Positions 31,096-43,797 of a DNA stretch of 64,000 nucleotides are shown here, piece by piece. The notes beneath the pieces are model-generated. The model did not search any database, was not told the DNA's origin, and worked only from the letters and a program-made list of their open reading frames with translations. Position 1 is the stretch's first letter. Each line of letters opens with the position of its first letter. This stretch comes from Prostheceraeus crozeri (taxonomy: Eukaryota; Platyhelminthes; Polycladida; Euryleptidae), in NCBI GenBank assembly GCA_907163375.1, contig CAJQUW010007739.1:57016-121015 (forward strand). The letters are read 5' to 3'. The translations under genes and the position numbers were made by a program.

Positions 31096-32356
31096 TAGCG
31101 ATGAAAATTTTCCGGAAAATTTTGAATCAAAATTTTCCATGGAAAATTTTGGAAAAATCGGAAAATATTGGAAAATTTTGAAAGTTCAAATTTTTTGTGA
31201 TAGGCCCTCTGCTTTGACCGCTTCTACAGCCGAGGCAGCTACACACCTATAGCATGGGTCTAAAAGTGGTGATCTTGATCATCATTTTGATTAAACCGAT
31301 TTTGAAAAATGAAAAAATTTGAATTTTTGTGACATAATTTTTACGTTTTCTATCACAGCCGATCGAGGCATGCATAGACACATCAATAGAATTGTTCCAA
31401 AACTCTTGATTTCATCATATCATTTCGATTAAAACAATCGCGGCAACACGAATCCCGTCCGCGGATTTTTTAGCATTCCTTTGCCACCAGTGGCTTGTGG
31501 CAATTTGTTGGCATTTTTAATATTATAACACAGACATCTTTTGGGACAACGTGAATTTTTTTCCTTTACGATAGGGGTATAATTTCATGCATTGTGAAGG
31601 ATCTGGAGAAAAAAGAATGCACTTTATTTGGGAGCTTGTTTATGGCTTAAAAGTTAAGCTCTATCATGCAGCCTTGATTGCAATGATAAAAATTCTCCAT
31701 GTGTTGATGAACATGTGAAGCACAGGCATACAGTCCAACACAGCATTATGCATGAGCGACGATATATTGGAAGATAAGACTGTAAACTCGCGAGATCTTT
31801 GGAAACTAAAGATATCTGTGATGAGTATAAGAAAATCTATATGATAGCTTCTAACTTCTGGGGTAATGTCCGATATCTTCGTGGAGGACAAACTACACAT
31901 CCTCCATTTCTAGCTCAGATGGTTCAGATAGTTCCAAATCGATTTCAGATCTGTGAATTTCAGACTTTTCCAGATGAATTGGAGATTCTCCAGTTGAATC
32001 TAAGATCCTTTCAAAGTTGAGTTTCTGACAAATATCTGAAATTCAATTAGAGAAATCGGAAATCCATTTAATATCTGATATTCAGTTGGAAAGATCTGAA
32101 ATAGACATGGAGGGTGCAGTTGGTTCCAAAAGTTAACATGCAGGGATGATAGAGAAGTTTTCGGACTTTGAATGTTACATAGTCTTTTCAAACGACTGCA
32201 ACAAGTCTCCAAAACAAAGGCAAAAACGTCAATCACCGAAAAAAAAATTTCAAAATTTTCCATTGGAAAATTTTCCGGAAAATTTTGAAAAAATTGGAAA
32301 ATTTTCCGGAAAATTTTCTGGAAAATTTTCTGGAAAATTTTCCATTTGCATCACTA
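31096..32356. mobile_element. hAT-type non-autonomous element with 8 bp target duplication
   Basis: The ends read TAGCGATG...AAAATTTTCC on the left and, inverted on the right, TAGTGATGCAAATGGAAAAT. Both ends carry runs of ggaaaattttcc. The 8 bp repeat cagcacag flanks it exactly (31088-31095 and 32357-32364). TA-G-x-GATG ends with 8 bp duplication fit the hAT superfamily. No transposase coding is visible in its 1261 bp. Confidence 0.8.
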
Positions 32357-32489
32357 CAGCACAGTAGTTGTTTGTGTGACCTGCCAATCGCAATAATTTC
32401 ATTGACACTATATTAATATATATTCAGAGTGTAAAAAACTGCATAATTGCTTCAATAGAAAGTATATGAATGTAGTATAACATCATCTT

Positions 32490-32562
32490 TTTCACTTTTT
32501 TGGCGGGTGGTGAAAATCACCACCTCGGGCATCTACGTATAGCCCGAGGACTTAAGGGTTAA
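32490..32562. mobile_element. Solo piggyBac-like end with two hairpins and TTAA
   Basis: Two perfect palindromes occur side by side, ggtggtgaaaatcaccacc and cctcgggc...gcccgagg, followed by cttaaggg and TTAA (32559-32562). Ends of this kind are typical of piggyBac-like elements. No partner end is seen in the window, so it is a remnant. Confidence 0.5.
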
Positions 32563-33965
32563 GAAACATTGCTAGGATTGCCAATTCATATTCGCTTGTG
32601 GTTGCGATCTGTTGAAATGTTATGCTATTCTGCAACATGTCATAAGTTCATTGCATACTACTGCTATTTTTCCTCAACAAGTAATGGACAATTTGAGGGG
32701 CAGCATGCAAATTTTGCTTGGAGTCTCCAGTCTTCACCATATTCTTTGTCTTAGGCTGTCCACTGTCCACATATAGAGTATAGAGGAAGTACATGGAGAG
32801 TTGAGTGACAACTCAGTATTATTTGCATCGCCAATGTGTGGACAATTTCGACTTCATCAAATGAACTCTTCTTAGCACTACATGGGAGATGTGCATTCTT
32901 AAACTGTTTTGAAGAAATTACAATGGAACTAAATCATGACCCCAATGCAGAATGATAGGAAGAATATTATATATATATAGTGCAAATAATTCTCTCAATA
33001 CAATTCTTCTCAAATCTGCCTTTTTATAATCCGTAGTTTATAAATTGATAAGAGTACTGTGGCGTTTTAAATTTACTTTCATAATTGTCACAGTTTTTCG
33101 TGGAATAATTGTGCCTAAGTATTGTACTAATACAGCATTTGACAGCCGTGGAAAACAGTCACACATACAGCATGAACTTGCGATAGAGTTTCAGTAATGA
33201 ATTTCGTCCTTATGAGGAATATCTTATCGATGTGTACTATTACACTGGCTGGGCCTGGACAATTAGTTCTTATGGCAATCAGACCAGCTGTTTGTAATGC
33301 GGATTTCCTCACAAATATAGGTAGTATAAAAGATGTGTACAGGAAGTGTAGCGCTAGATCGAATTTTATAGTTTCATTGAGAAGGTTTGAGTCACTTAAG
33401 GTTAATTTGCTGAAGAAAATCGCAAAACTATGAAAGAAGCGGTAGATGAGGTGGGACCAAAAAATGCGAAGCAAGACATAGCAACAAGTTAGAACATGTT
33501 CAGGTGTGCATTGCTTGGCTATATCGAGTTATTTGGAGTCTTTTTGCTTATAATTAGGCGTGGAATGCAGTTATACCGGCTGAGCGAGTGTGATGACCGT
33601 TAGACTAAAGTTCCGACCATTCACGGTGACGTAAAAAGTCTAATAAAGCCTAAATTTTGTTTGTTCAATGAAAAATACTGATGATAATATCTTCATTTGG
33701 CCCACTTCTAAACTTCTGGCGCTTTTATTGGCTAGATATTCTGTGAACGTTGCAAAACACGATGTCAATACTGAGTAAAACAACTTAGAATCAATATTCA
33801 CTTGAATAAGTTAGAAAGACAAGAGAAAAAGCACGGTTTCTCCAACCGCTTTGCTTCCCATTCTCGGACACTGCAAGTTCCATCAAAGGCCTTCGTTTGA
33901 CAATTATATTGAGTTGGGAAGAACCGTTTTGTTCGATATTCAAAATTTAATCTTTTTTTTATGCC
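32563..33965. other. AT-rich stretch without recognisable genes
   Basis: Only short chance frames (for example 33197-33433). I see no family motifs, RNA genes or clear repeats. Confidence 0.4.
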
Positions 33966-34419
33966 TTGCGATATATTTCGATAAGCACCTGCTGATCATC
34001 TTCAAGCCATTGAATCTATTTTGCACAATATAAAGTAACTCAAACAATTCAAGCTTAGTGATGTACATAAAACATATAAATGAAAGGAGAGGGGACAGAT
34101 AGTGCTGGTTGCCTTGTACCAGCAGCTAGAGCAGTTTGAGAGCTTTTATCTGCCTGACATAGAACAATTGAAACAGGCAGTAATTGTAACCCAGTATTAC
34201 CGGTTTCAATTGTTCTATGTCAGTCAAATCAAAGCTATCAAATTGCTCTATCTACTGGTACAAAGTAACCCAGCACTATCTGTTGCCTGCACTTTCATTT
34301 CTATGTTTATATGTACATAACTATGCTTGTATTTTCTGAGTTAGCTTGAATTAGGCCTATGCAGAATAGAATCACTTGCCTGAAGATGATCAGCAGGTGC
34401 TGATCGAAATATATCGCAA
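33966..34419. mobile_element. 454 bp foldback (long inverted repeat) element
   Basis: The left arm starts ttgcgatatatttcgat and the right arm ends with its reverse complement; pairing continues inward for about 220 bp with mismatches, through gacagatagtgctgg and gacatagaacaattgaaac, to a short centre near 34190. Foldback or MITE-like; no coding and no clear target duplication. Confidence 0.75.
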
Positions 34420-34437
34420 AGTATATTATAAAAAGAG

Positions 34438-36305
34438 CAGGCCTGTGATTAGCCTATTAGAAAAATTGAGGAATTTTTTTGAAAAATTTGAGGAATGTAA
34501 ACGGAGCCTAATATAATAATTGCAAGAAAAACTCCAAATTTTAACAGGGATTTTGGGCCAAACTTCATGAAGAAGGCAATCCCAGAGTTGACCACACTTC
34601 ACCACACTTTTTGAAGTTATATGTATTACAAAAGGATATTGGTCTGGTCATAATCACTTCCCGCGTTGTTGCGAAATTAATTTGTTACCTCAAGGACGAC
34701 TATCTGCTTAGAATGTGTCGAACAGAGGATGTCAGATCAAGCTGCTGATATCGCTGTGCTTCACGCTATCGTCTCCAATTCAATGATGCTTGTCAGATTT
34801 GTATACTGAATTTTTTTAATGTAGTAAATATCCTCAACTACATGCATCTGGGGCTTTGTGACGATTAATTTTTACGGATTTTAGACAAATTTGGGAGGAG
34901 AGCAACCCGTAAGCATAGAAAGCTTAAAATCGTTGACGGAATGCTTGTGGTTAAAAAAAGTCAGTAATTTATTATGAAGGATACGCCACATTACACACTA
35001 ATTTATTAATATTACTTTGTACTGCACAATTTTTGGTGGCTCTTGTTTATCTGTTAGCGCTCTGATCATATCGCTCCGATCTATTCAAATGAACATGAAT
35101 TCTCTCATACGACACAAAAAACTGTTAGGGAACAGGCTTGCCAGCTAAGTTGTTGGTCTCATCTAAGCAAAGAGTGAAAGATTGTCACCTCTATTCGCAT
35201 GAAGTTCCGCAGAGATATTGACATCCACATCTTGCAGTAGACTCGGGTTGAAAATCTGCCAACCCAGTAATATGTGGTTTGATGAATGTCTTAATTAATC
35301 CAAGTTCGCATACAACGATAAACAATCTATGCATTACTTTCACACCAAGCTGTGTTCAGCAAATTATGAAAACGATCTTTAAGTGGCTAACTCATCCAGG
35401 ATAAATGTCGGTCGTCAGACCCTGAAAAATGTAGCTGCAAACAGACTCATGGGATAGCAGAGGCTCATAAGCTTCCAACCTCCGCACGCTAGTGACCAGG
35501 AGGCAGATAGACACTAAATTTGGAGACCATCCGCTTTACCCCGTCGCATGTGTTCATGTTCATCGGAAATAAAATGGAAGAGAATGAGTGAAACAAAAGC
35601 TTCAGTTGATAAAAGCACTGAAATCCAAGTGGGCTGGGATACCTATACGTTATCACATCATGGATACAGAGGATCGATAACCTTAAGTTCTTTAAGAAGT
35701 ACAGGCATGCATTTGGCAGCCATATAGTCGCAGAAACATATAATGAAGACTGTGAAACCGGTTCAGATAATTAATGAAAATAATTGAATAAGCATTTTAC
35801 TGTTGGAATTCTACGCTAAATTATGAAGCTTGAAGAAAAAAAAATTGCTTGTAGTGTTCAATATACAATTTCGGTATGTTGATCGCAGTGTTTCACTCAT
35901 TAAATACGTGAAAGTGTTGCACTAAGGAGTTCGGCAGACAATAACTTCAGACAACTTCTCTGCATAGCAAAGTAAGTTCGGACGAACCTGAACATTTGCA
36001 ACCCTGTAGCTTCCAGAAATTAAAACGACGTGAAACAAAATCAAATTATAAATCATGATTGATTCATGTTTAGCAATCAGGGTGTAGGATACATGTTATA
36101 GGATTCTATCTTAGCCTCTTGATTGGAAGTCTACAGATAATCACCATTCGCTAAAAAACAATACATTGTCCGACATTTAGTCTAAGATGTGTCATATTTG
36201 AGGAATTTCTCTTAGTTTAGCTATATTTGAAGAATTTTTGAGGATTTGAGGAGTGAAAATTTTTTATGAGGAATCTGAGGAATTTGAGGAGCAATCACAG
36301 GCCTG
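34438..36305. mobile_element. Non-autonomous DNA transposon with CAGGCCTGTGATT ends
   Basis: The left end is CAGGCCTGTGATTAGCC and the right end its inverted counterpart (gcaatcacaggcctg). Direct repeats aaagag flank it (34432-34437 and 36306-36311). Both ends carry ttgaggaattt-type repeats. The CAGG start suggests hAT-like, but the visible flanking repeat is 6 bp rather than 8. No transposase is recognisable in 1868 bp. It abuts the foldback element. Confidence 0.6.
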
Positions 36306-36639
36306 AAAGAGATGAGATTTTGAATATCGAACAAAACCTGGTTCTTGCCAACTCAACATTACTCCATCCATGTTTTCTTCCTTGTCGAGACATGGCACGA
36401 CACAGACTCCATTAGCCTGCAACTTCTTCGGTCGGTCGGTTTTTCAGTGCTGAATCACCCTCACCAAAGAAAGAGCATGCACACTTCACACTAGCCATGG
36501 CGGTATCGTCTTGATTTCATCTCCAAGCAACGTGAAAATCACCAGACAGACTTCCCCATCCTATCGACTTCGAATCCCTGTGCGTGAGAATAGCATCGAA
36601 AATCCGCTTTGATTGTAATTCCGATTTACCGAACTGGTC

Positions 36640-38985
36640 CAGTCCGTGCGCTTTTCAACACGGAACTGGCTAATATCATCGATTTGCAACAAGCATTGCA
36701 TCTGCATTGCAGGGGACTTCAACATCCATGGTGAAAGATCACACGACCTTCACTCTCAGACATTTGTTAACACTCTTCATGCCTACGGACTGGAATGCCG
36801 TTACAGGTCCTACTCACGACCACGGTGGAACAGTTGATATTGTCGTGTCAAGGAATAGTCTTCCTTCACCAAGTGTCGATAACACGGATACTAGCCTTTC
36901 AGATCATCGCCTTGTCAAATGGTCCACTCCTCTCGCTCGTCCATTACTTCTCTATCGCACCAACACCACATGCTCCTGGCGATCGCTGAACGATGAAGTA
37001 TTCCGATCATCACTCTGTCGTTTCAAGCTTTGCCTTACTTTACCACCATCAGCTGAAATAGATCATCTTGCACAGCTCTGATGACGGAATAACTGGCATC
37101 ATTGACAATGTTGCCCCTTGGAAAATAGTGCGCGTTCGAGCTCGCAGTTCGGATTCCTGGTTAGATGAATAGTGTAAAAGCATCAAAAGATTCGCTTGAA
37201 CGACGCATCAAACGTCTTGCTATCAACGATCCATCCTCCGCCGGTCTTGTCTCTTCTGACCTGAAAGTTGTAAGACGATCCTACAAACATTTGACCTCTC
37301 AGAGACGTGAGTTCTTCTTGAAGCACAAAACGGAGGCGGAGAAGGGGAACACCCGATTGATTGAACTCTATCAATGCAATCATAGGACGCCGACAATCCA
37401 ACCTTAATGTGAATGTCTCTGCAGAGTCTTTCCATCAGTATATCGTACGCAGGGTCAGGTCTATCCACGACCGAGTCTAACCTCTCTCATCCTGAATTTT
37501 CTATTGCTCCACCTGGATGTATTTTCGCCTCAAGTCTTGGTCAAGTCTCCGTGCTTCTCTCATTATCAAATCTTTCCAATGGTCTCCGTGGCACAATGGT
37601 TAAGTGCTTGGCCTATCGATCTTCTGGTTCAGAGATTAATGGAATTCGTCAGCAAGGTCATCCGGACTATAAGATCACAATGAGATTAAAGTCTTATGTC
37701 AGCACCGTCTAAGCCCCCAGCATGGAGAGTAGTGCAGGACGTTAAACCATTCATTCATAATATGCATAATTCACTTGATTGTTTCCCTACTGACCTCCTC
37801 AAACAGAACAAAGACATCCTTTCTCTGCGTTACTCCTGTTTTCAATATATCACTGGCATCTGGAGCCTGTGCCTTCCCTTCCTGTGGAAAGAAACTGTTA
37901 TCAACCACATCTCGAAGAAGGGCAACAGATCTCTCACAGATCAGCAATCAGTTTACCGAAATTAATCGAAACAGCGGTTATGAAAGTAACATCTGATATT
38001 TTTCTATCCGTCGACAAAGGTGGTTCTTTGTTGTCTTCGTTCTATCGTCTGCCTTTGACTCATTCCATCATGACATCCTGCTTCGTCGCCTCTCTGTCAT
38101 TCGGCCTGAAAGACCAAGTCCTGTCCTGGTTTAAGTCCTCCCTGGTAATCCGTCGCCTACCGTAACTACTGCTTGCGGGTCTTCTAATGCAACACCGTTC
38201 AAGTCCACCCATGGTGTTCCTCAAGGCTCTGTGTTAGGTGCCCCGATCCTGTTTCTCCTATACATGACCGATCTCCCCAACATCATTGCATCTCACGGTC
38301 TTTCATGCCAAATGTGTGCCGATGATATTCCGATTTATGGCTTCAGTTTCCCAGCCGGCACTCATGACCATCAAGATGACCTGCATATCTGAGGTTCACG
38401 CTTAGTTAAAGAGGGAACTCCTGCTTAACGCCACCAAGACGGATATGATGTAGCTCGCGTCTGAACGACGTCGTCACCTTACACCAGGGTCTCAAATAAT
38501 CTTCGGAAACGACGCCATCAGTCTGTCCGACAAGATTCGCAATCTAAGAGTGGTGCTCGATCCATCCCTCTCATTGCAACCATACGTTTCTAGGACTACT
38601 GCTGCGTGTTTTACCTCCCTACAACAACTCCGTTCCATTTGACGATTCATCACTCACTCAGTGTTGAAAACTCTCATAATTTCGCTCATCCACTCACGCC
38701 TTGATTATTTCTTCATTCTCTTTGTAGTCTACCTGGTAGTAGGCCTACCTTATCGAAACTTCAATCAGTTGTCAACGCCATATCTCGACTGTTATTCGAC
38801 GCCAACCTCGTTACCACGTAACCTCCCTGCTCCAGTCGTTTCAGTGGTTACCCATACGAGACCGTATAACATTAAGTCTCGTAGTCCTTGCTTACTAATG
38901 TCTTCGGGTTTGTTACCCCTTAGTCTCTTATCTTCCAGTCTCCAGCCTGTGTCTTCCGACCAGTGGTGTGATTGCGGCGCGAAAG
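36640..38985 (+). pseudogene. Decayed non-LTR retrotransposon (endonuclease and reverse transcriptase remnants)
   Basis: On the plus strand in shifting frames: ICIAGDFNIHGERSHD (endonuclease core, near 36705), GPTHDHGGTVDIVVSR and SDHRLV (36810-36920), a linker with LERRIKRLA (37190), then reverse transcriptase with STHGVPQGSVLG (about 38200) and CADDIPIYG (about 38310), and a C-terminal zone with TLIISLIHSRLDYF (38670). Motif order fits a CR1/Jockey-like LINE. Many stops and shifts make it an old fossil. A tRNA-like stretch sits at 37581-37642. Confidence 0.75.
37581..37642 (+). repeat. tRNA-like (SINE-head-like) stretch
   Basis: The text gtggcacaatggttaag resembles a tRNA A box and ctggttcagagatt a degenerate B box at normal spacing. 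No proper acceptor-stem pairing or intact T-loop, so a SINE head or tRNA fossil is likelier than a tRNA gene. Confidence 0.35.
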
Positions 38986-39403
38986 CGCGATTTTTTTTAA
39001 ACTGACGCGAAAATTCACAAATCTTATTTCAAGAATATTTCAAGATTTCTTAAAGGATCTCATGGATGACATTTAAAATGGTAACAATGGCTTTAACGTG
39101 TTTTTCTTCGACCGGTGAAAATACGCTGGTTACAAATTTTGCCCATGGTTGAACGGGCAATACGACTGTATCCGCCTCTCGTTCGGCATTTCTCTGTAAT
39201 GAAAAACATGGGTCAAATTTTGTGTTAATTAAGTGGAGTCTATGCGATCTAAAAGTACATTTTTTCATGTTCCTTGCCGAAGTATTTCAGCCTCTACATG
39301 AGTTTGTGTTGTTGTTTCAACGTTTTTTGAAACAGCAGATCAGTTGAAACGTTGGCCTCTTCGTTATGTTCACTCACATAAAATTCCATTAAAAATGTGA
39401 AAA
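38986..39403. other. Spacer without recognisable gene
   Basis: It begins with a gcgcgaaagcgcg hairpin (about 38976-38990), possibly the end of a hAT-type element, and then holds nothing recognisable. Confidence 0.3.
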
Positions 39404-40382
39404 GTGAATGCTGATAATGAGTCAATTTGGTTGCCTCCGTTTCAAATTGTTATGGGTGGAAGAGCGAGACGAGCATTTGCACATATGAATCCATATGAAA
39501 TGGTGATACGTATGGATTCAATCAAAAGCTTTTTTCAAGGTTGGAACAGAAAAATTGATGCATTACTTGATACTGAAAAGCGAAGTTCTTCGATCATGTC
39601 AAATGATAAATTCACAACTCCAAAAGGATTCACGCTTCGAAAGTTGGATATCAATGCTGACACGGCCCCTACATAGAGCAACATCTGAAAATAGACTAGA
39701 TTCACTTGTCGTTGAGGCGAGGCTGCACCAAGCGAAAACGTTGATAAAAGTGGTAAACGGCCATTGTTGATGCGTATTGTAAAAGCCACTCTAGTTCTCC
39801 CTCACGGAAATGCTGAAGTTCAACGGGTATTTAGCACCCTCAACACCACGGTCACGAAACGAAGAAATTCTCTTGCGTCAAGCCATTAGTAATGACGAAG
39901 TCATGTTTTCAGGCGAAAGTTTGACTGCTATCAACTTGCCCTTATTTCGTAATTTGATTGATCTTGGCAACAAAGCCTGTGCGACTTATCGACGACGACT
40001 ACAGGATGAAATAGCTCCTGAAAACAAGAAACACCTTCAGTTAGAGAAACAGCTCTTTGTGGAGGTGGAAGCGGAAAAGAAAGCTAGTAAGAAGATCGCC
40101 AAACTTTCCTTTGAGATAGAATAGTAAGAGAAAGATACAAAGAAGGCACAAGTGCAGCAAGTTGCCGCGCGAATGTTACAAGAGGCACTTGAATTGAAGG
40201 AAAAGAACGAAAATTATATCAGGGAGCTTCGCCGTCAAAAGGAAAAGATCATTGGGAAGAAACAAAAGCAAACTGAAAAGCTAACACAGTCAGTCATAAA
40301 ACCGACGGCAATGGAACTGCCCACAGTCAAAGGCCTACCCACGAGTGTTAATAATAAATATTTCCCCTCTTCATCTGATTGA
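39404..40382 (+). pseudogene. hAT-like transposase C-terminal remnant
   Basis: In broken frames: at about 39798 the motif LPHGNAEVQRVFSTLN, the typical C-terminal dimerisation signature of a hAT-like transposase, followed by RRNSLASSH and a stop. Downstream frames (39810-40124, 40152-40382) encode a charged, lysine/glutamate-rich coiled coil like that after the related transposase at 44383-45731. Only the C-terminal end survives. Confidence 0.6.
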
Positions 40383-41519
40383 GCTACATACACATGTATA
40401 CGTCTTCACACTCGGATATTTGTGCGAAATACTGAGTGCAAGCATTTTTGTAAGGCTGTCAAATCTTGAACAAATAATTTTCAGCTATCCCTGCTAATGT
40501 GGACAGAGTCATTCAGAATTGAAATGCCCATTAATATTTGATGAGCCTGTTAGTTATTGATCTAATTTGAACAGAGAATTATATTTACTGTTTCAGGTGC
40601 ACACGGTTAATATTTATGTGCAATTATCCTAAATTCTTGAAATTGTCATTCTGTTATCTTCCTTCAAAGGTTTTAATTGTTATGAAATATTTTGAATAAA
40701 AAAACCGTGCTCCACGTATCCAGATAATGAGAGTTAAGAAAATAATCAAAGAAAGATCGATTACACAATGTTGGAAATAATCAATGCAGATTTGCAGGAA
40801 TTATAAAATACAAAAAGACATATTTATCGCTATTCATATTGATTAATTTTCAACTACACTTGCGCATCGATCACAGGGCTTTTCCGTGGCAATATATACA
40901 CAACATTTCGGTTCTTTCTGAATTCTAGTCATTGTGCATTGCTTCCATTCTCTAAGATCTCTGTCACAGCTTCACTCGTGATCAAGCTGTAAAGCGTAAA
41001 TAGTTCGTTCGAGCGTCGTTGTAAATATTTTTGATACAGCATCCGTGAAACAATTTCTTCTTCTTAACTGTTATGAAATAATATAATGATTCCTTTTTTG
41101 CCAACTCTCTTGGAGCTATTTGAGATACAGGAGTATATAGTTGGACGAAGCATCGTGTTGTTGCTTATCTTTTATTTTTATTGAAGGTGATTAATTTGTT
41201 GCCTGTAATTGGCCTATAACTACAATTTTTTGAGGTGATGAAAGTGGTCAAGCTGATGGTCAAATTATTTTGTGAATTTATTTGTCTATATCCCACAGCT
41301 ATTCCTAACACAAGGAAAGGACTGTCAGATATATGCGTGTATTCTATATCTATTTGAATATTATCCTATCTACAAGGAAAAGATTTCAACATTTTCATCA
41401 GCTTGACCATTCCATTCATCACCTTAGCAAAAATTTCCACTAGATAGTCAAATGTAGGTACATGTATTTCTAAGATCAACTAATCAAGGCACAAAAAACT
41501 GAAAATCCGTAATCACAAC
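40383..41519. other. AT-rich stretch without recognisable genes
   Basis: No frame of note and no repeat seen. Confidence 0.4.
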
Positions 41520-41690
41520 ACTGCCTCCAACCCTTCCCGCTGCCATCTCCGATCTGCCTACAGCGAGCAACTTCTCATTCCGACTTCTCGACTGTTCATG
41601 CTAGAGCTTTCCCTATAGCTGCAGCTCGCATTAGAATAACCTTCCAGTAAGCTTGAAAGCTGCTCCGTCAGTGGTTACCATCAAGGGAGG
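41520..41690 (+). pseudogene. LINE 3'-end fragment
   Basis: A plus-strand fragment reads HARAFPIAAARIRITFQ in one frame, resembling the common C-terminal ending of CR1/Jockey-type reverse transcriptase ORFs (R-S-F-x-x-A-A-P...W-N-x-L-P). Very short and degenerate. Confidence 0.3.
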
Positions 41691-42420
41691 TCTAAAAGCT
41701 GAACTGCTACGAAGAGCCTATCCTGACCACTCCTGACAACTGCACTGTAGATAATTTTAGGCATATTGATGTCTATGTAATTCAAAGTGCCCTTGTCGTC
41801 CGACTGGACAATAATGTCACTTAAATCTGTCTCGTTCAATAAATGAAAAAGGTACTTATGTGCGCTGCCCTTGCTATTGTTGCGCACAAAAGGGCCTATA
41901 TTGGAATGTCTTGTTGCCCAGTGCCAGGAGTACGCAAATTGAACATTTCGCATTTGGGGGTGCTAGTCATTATCAATGATAGAATCGAACCGTTGTACAC
42001 ACGATCTTTTAGTACAAACGATGAGGGGTTCAATTTCAACATAGGCACCAATAGTGAGCAAGACTCTTCGTTCTACTCTTTCAAGTCTTTGTAACAGGTA
42101 TTGATTGAGATGTATTGCAGAAATATCCGAAAGCACAAATCCACATTGATAGAATGAGTGCAAACTGAGACGTCAACACAAACTTTTCGGAATGACAACG
42201 GCTTAAATTACGAATGGTAAAAACCTTTGTGGCCATTTTGCTACGTAATTCACATCTTCATTCCATTTCAAATCATTTGACAATACGACACCTAAATGCT
42301 TAAAAGAACAAAAATGTTTCAGAAAGCAATCAAAATAAATTCGCTAAGAACCTTTCAAATTACGTTTCGTGATGACATCCATCACAGCAGATGTTTCACT
42401 GTTGATTGGAAGGTGAAGAG
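41681..42420 (-). pseudogene. LINE reverse transcriptase C-terminal fragment
   Basis: Minus-strand pieces: FKHLGVVLSNDLKWNEDVNY (about 42310-42250), HSFYQCGFVLSDISAIHLNQ, LERVERRVL, then SCVQRFDSIIDND and NSKGSAHKYLFHL. These follow the thumb and C-terminal pattern of CR1-like reverse transcriptases. Stops and shifts separate the pieces. Confidence 0.55.
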
Positions 42421-42968
42421 AAGTTGACTAAAACATAACGTCCCATTCCTCTTGCAATTTGTCGTGGTTTACATGTCGGATAACATGTAGCAAAGGAATA
42501 TCATCGGTGCATTTGACTGCAGATGTATTCGCACAGTAGTAACCTCTATTCAGGAAATTTTCTGCGCAATAAATTGAAACGGGCTTCATCGGAAAATAAT
42601 GTATGGAACCATTCGTCAATGTCCATAAGAAGTGATTAGGCTAAAAAAGTAGATCCTGGAGGGTAAGGTGGTTTCTGTAACACCTCTAACTCAGGTGGCC
42701 AATGACGAACCGCTCTCCCCTACCGTGGCTAACTTTTTATAGCCAACAATGTTAAGACATTGTTATAGACACATGTTGTAATGTAGGGCAGAGCGGGGGA
42801 ACCTGGCATACCGAAAGGTTGTGTAAAAACACTATCACCGCAGGGATGCCACTCTTCCGGTTTTAACCGGAATTCCGGCTTTTTTTAAACTTAACTAAGT
42901 AGTGAGAAAATGTTCTACCAAGGAGCAAATAATTTGCTTTAAGCAGCTTTCTTGAGATCGTTATGAGG

Positions 42969-43275
42969 CCCTTTTAGATTGTGAAGGGGCCCATTAAGAT
43001 TGTGGGGTGGCCCTTTTAAGATTGTGAGGGGCCCTCTTGAAATGTTATGAGACCCTTTTAGATTGTGAAGGGCCTTTTTGAAATCGTGAGGGGGCCCTTT
43101 GAGATCGTGAAGGATCCCTTTTCACATCGTTAGGGGCCCTCTTGAGATCGTGAGGGTTTCTTGTAGATTGTGAAGGTGACCTTTTGACATCGTGATGGGC
43201 CCTCTTGATATTGTGTGGGGACCCTTTTAGATTGTGAAAGAGCCTATTCAGCTCGTGAAGGGGCCCTTCAATTTT
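42969..43275. repeat. 21 bp minisatellite (ggcccttttagattgtgaag-like)
   Basis: About fourteen imperfect copies of a roughly 21 bp unit built on ggcccttttagattgtgaag. Since 21 is a multiple of three, the minus strand stays open over 43281-43045 and reads as degenerate heptapeptides of the form RxPxDxK. It lies just inside the left end of the 42841 element. Confidence 0.75.
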
Positions 43276-43797
43276 AAACAATCATGGAATTCAAAGCAGG
43301 TACTTTCTAAAAATCCGCGTGACCCTTGATCAGAAGATCCTACAATTGCAAGTCACTGATTCCTTCGTCAATCATGAAGAAACAGGACTCAACTCAAGTG
43401 ATCAAGATTCCGAAGTAAGAAATAATTTTAGGTGGGAATGCTTGACGAAAAAGTTGTACTACGTACGTATGGAGTAGATTATGAATTGAGTTTTGATTGC
43501 TTTGATGCTCTACAAAATACGCCTTTCAAGAGGTGTCCTAGAAAAAGAAAAGTATGAAAGAGAAATCTACCAAAAGTTTCATGAATACAAGGGAGTGACA
43601 AATGAATATGCGATTACCTGTTGCAAAAGCGGTCAAGTTCGGCTAAGACACCAATGAAAATTGAAATCTTGCAAACAACTGCATAAGTGATAAGCATTTC
43701 CTTTCGTATTGATGCTATGTTTACTTATGCCATGGCGTCTGAGCTTTAATCAAGTAGCTGTTGCAATCTTGTTTAAAATGTTTTAGATATGTCATTG

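Noticed and set aside
37581-37642. Functional tRNA gene
   Set aside because: A- and B-box-like text is present, but stems do not pair and the T-loop is degenerate; more like a SINE head or fossil.
42969-43275. CRISPR-like array
   Set aside because: Repeats are contiguous, imperfect and without unique spacers; it is a minisatellite in eukaryotic DNA.
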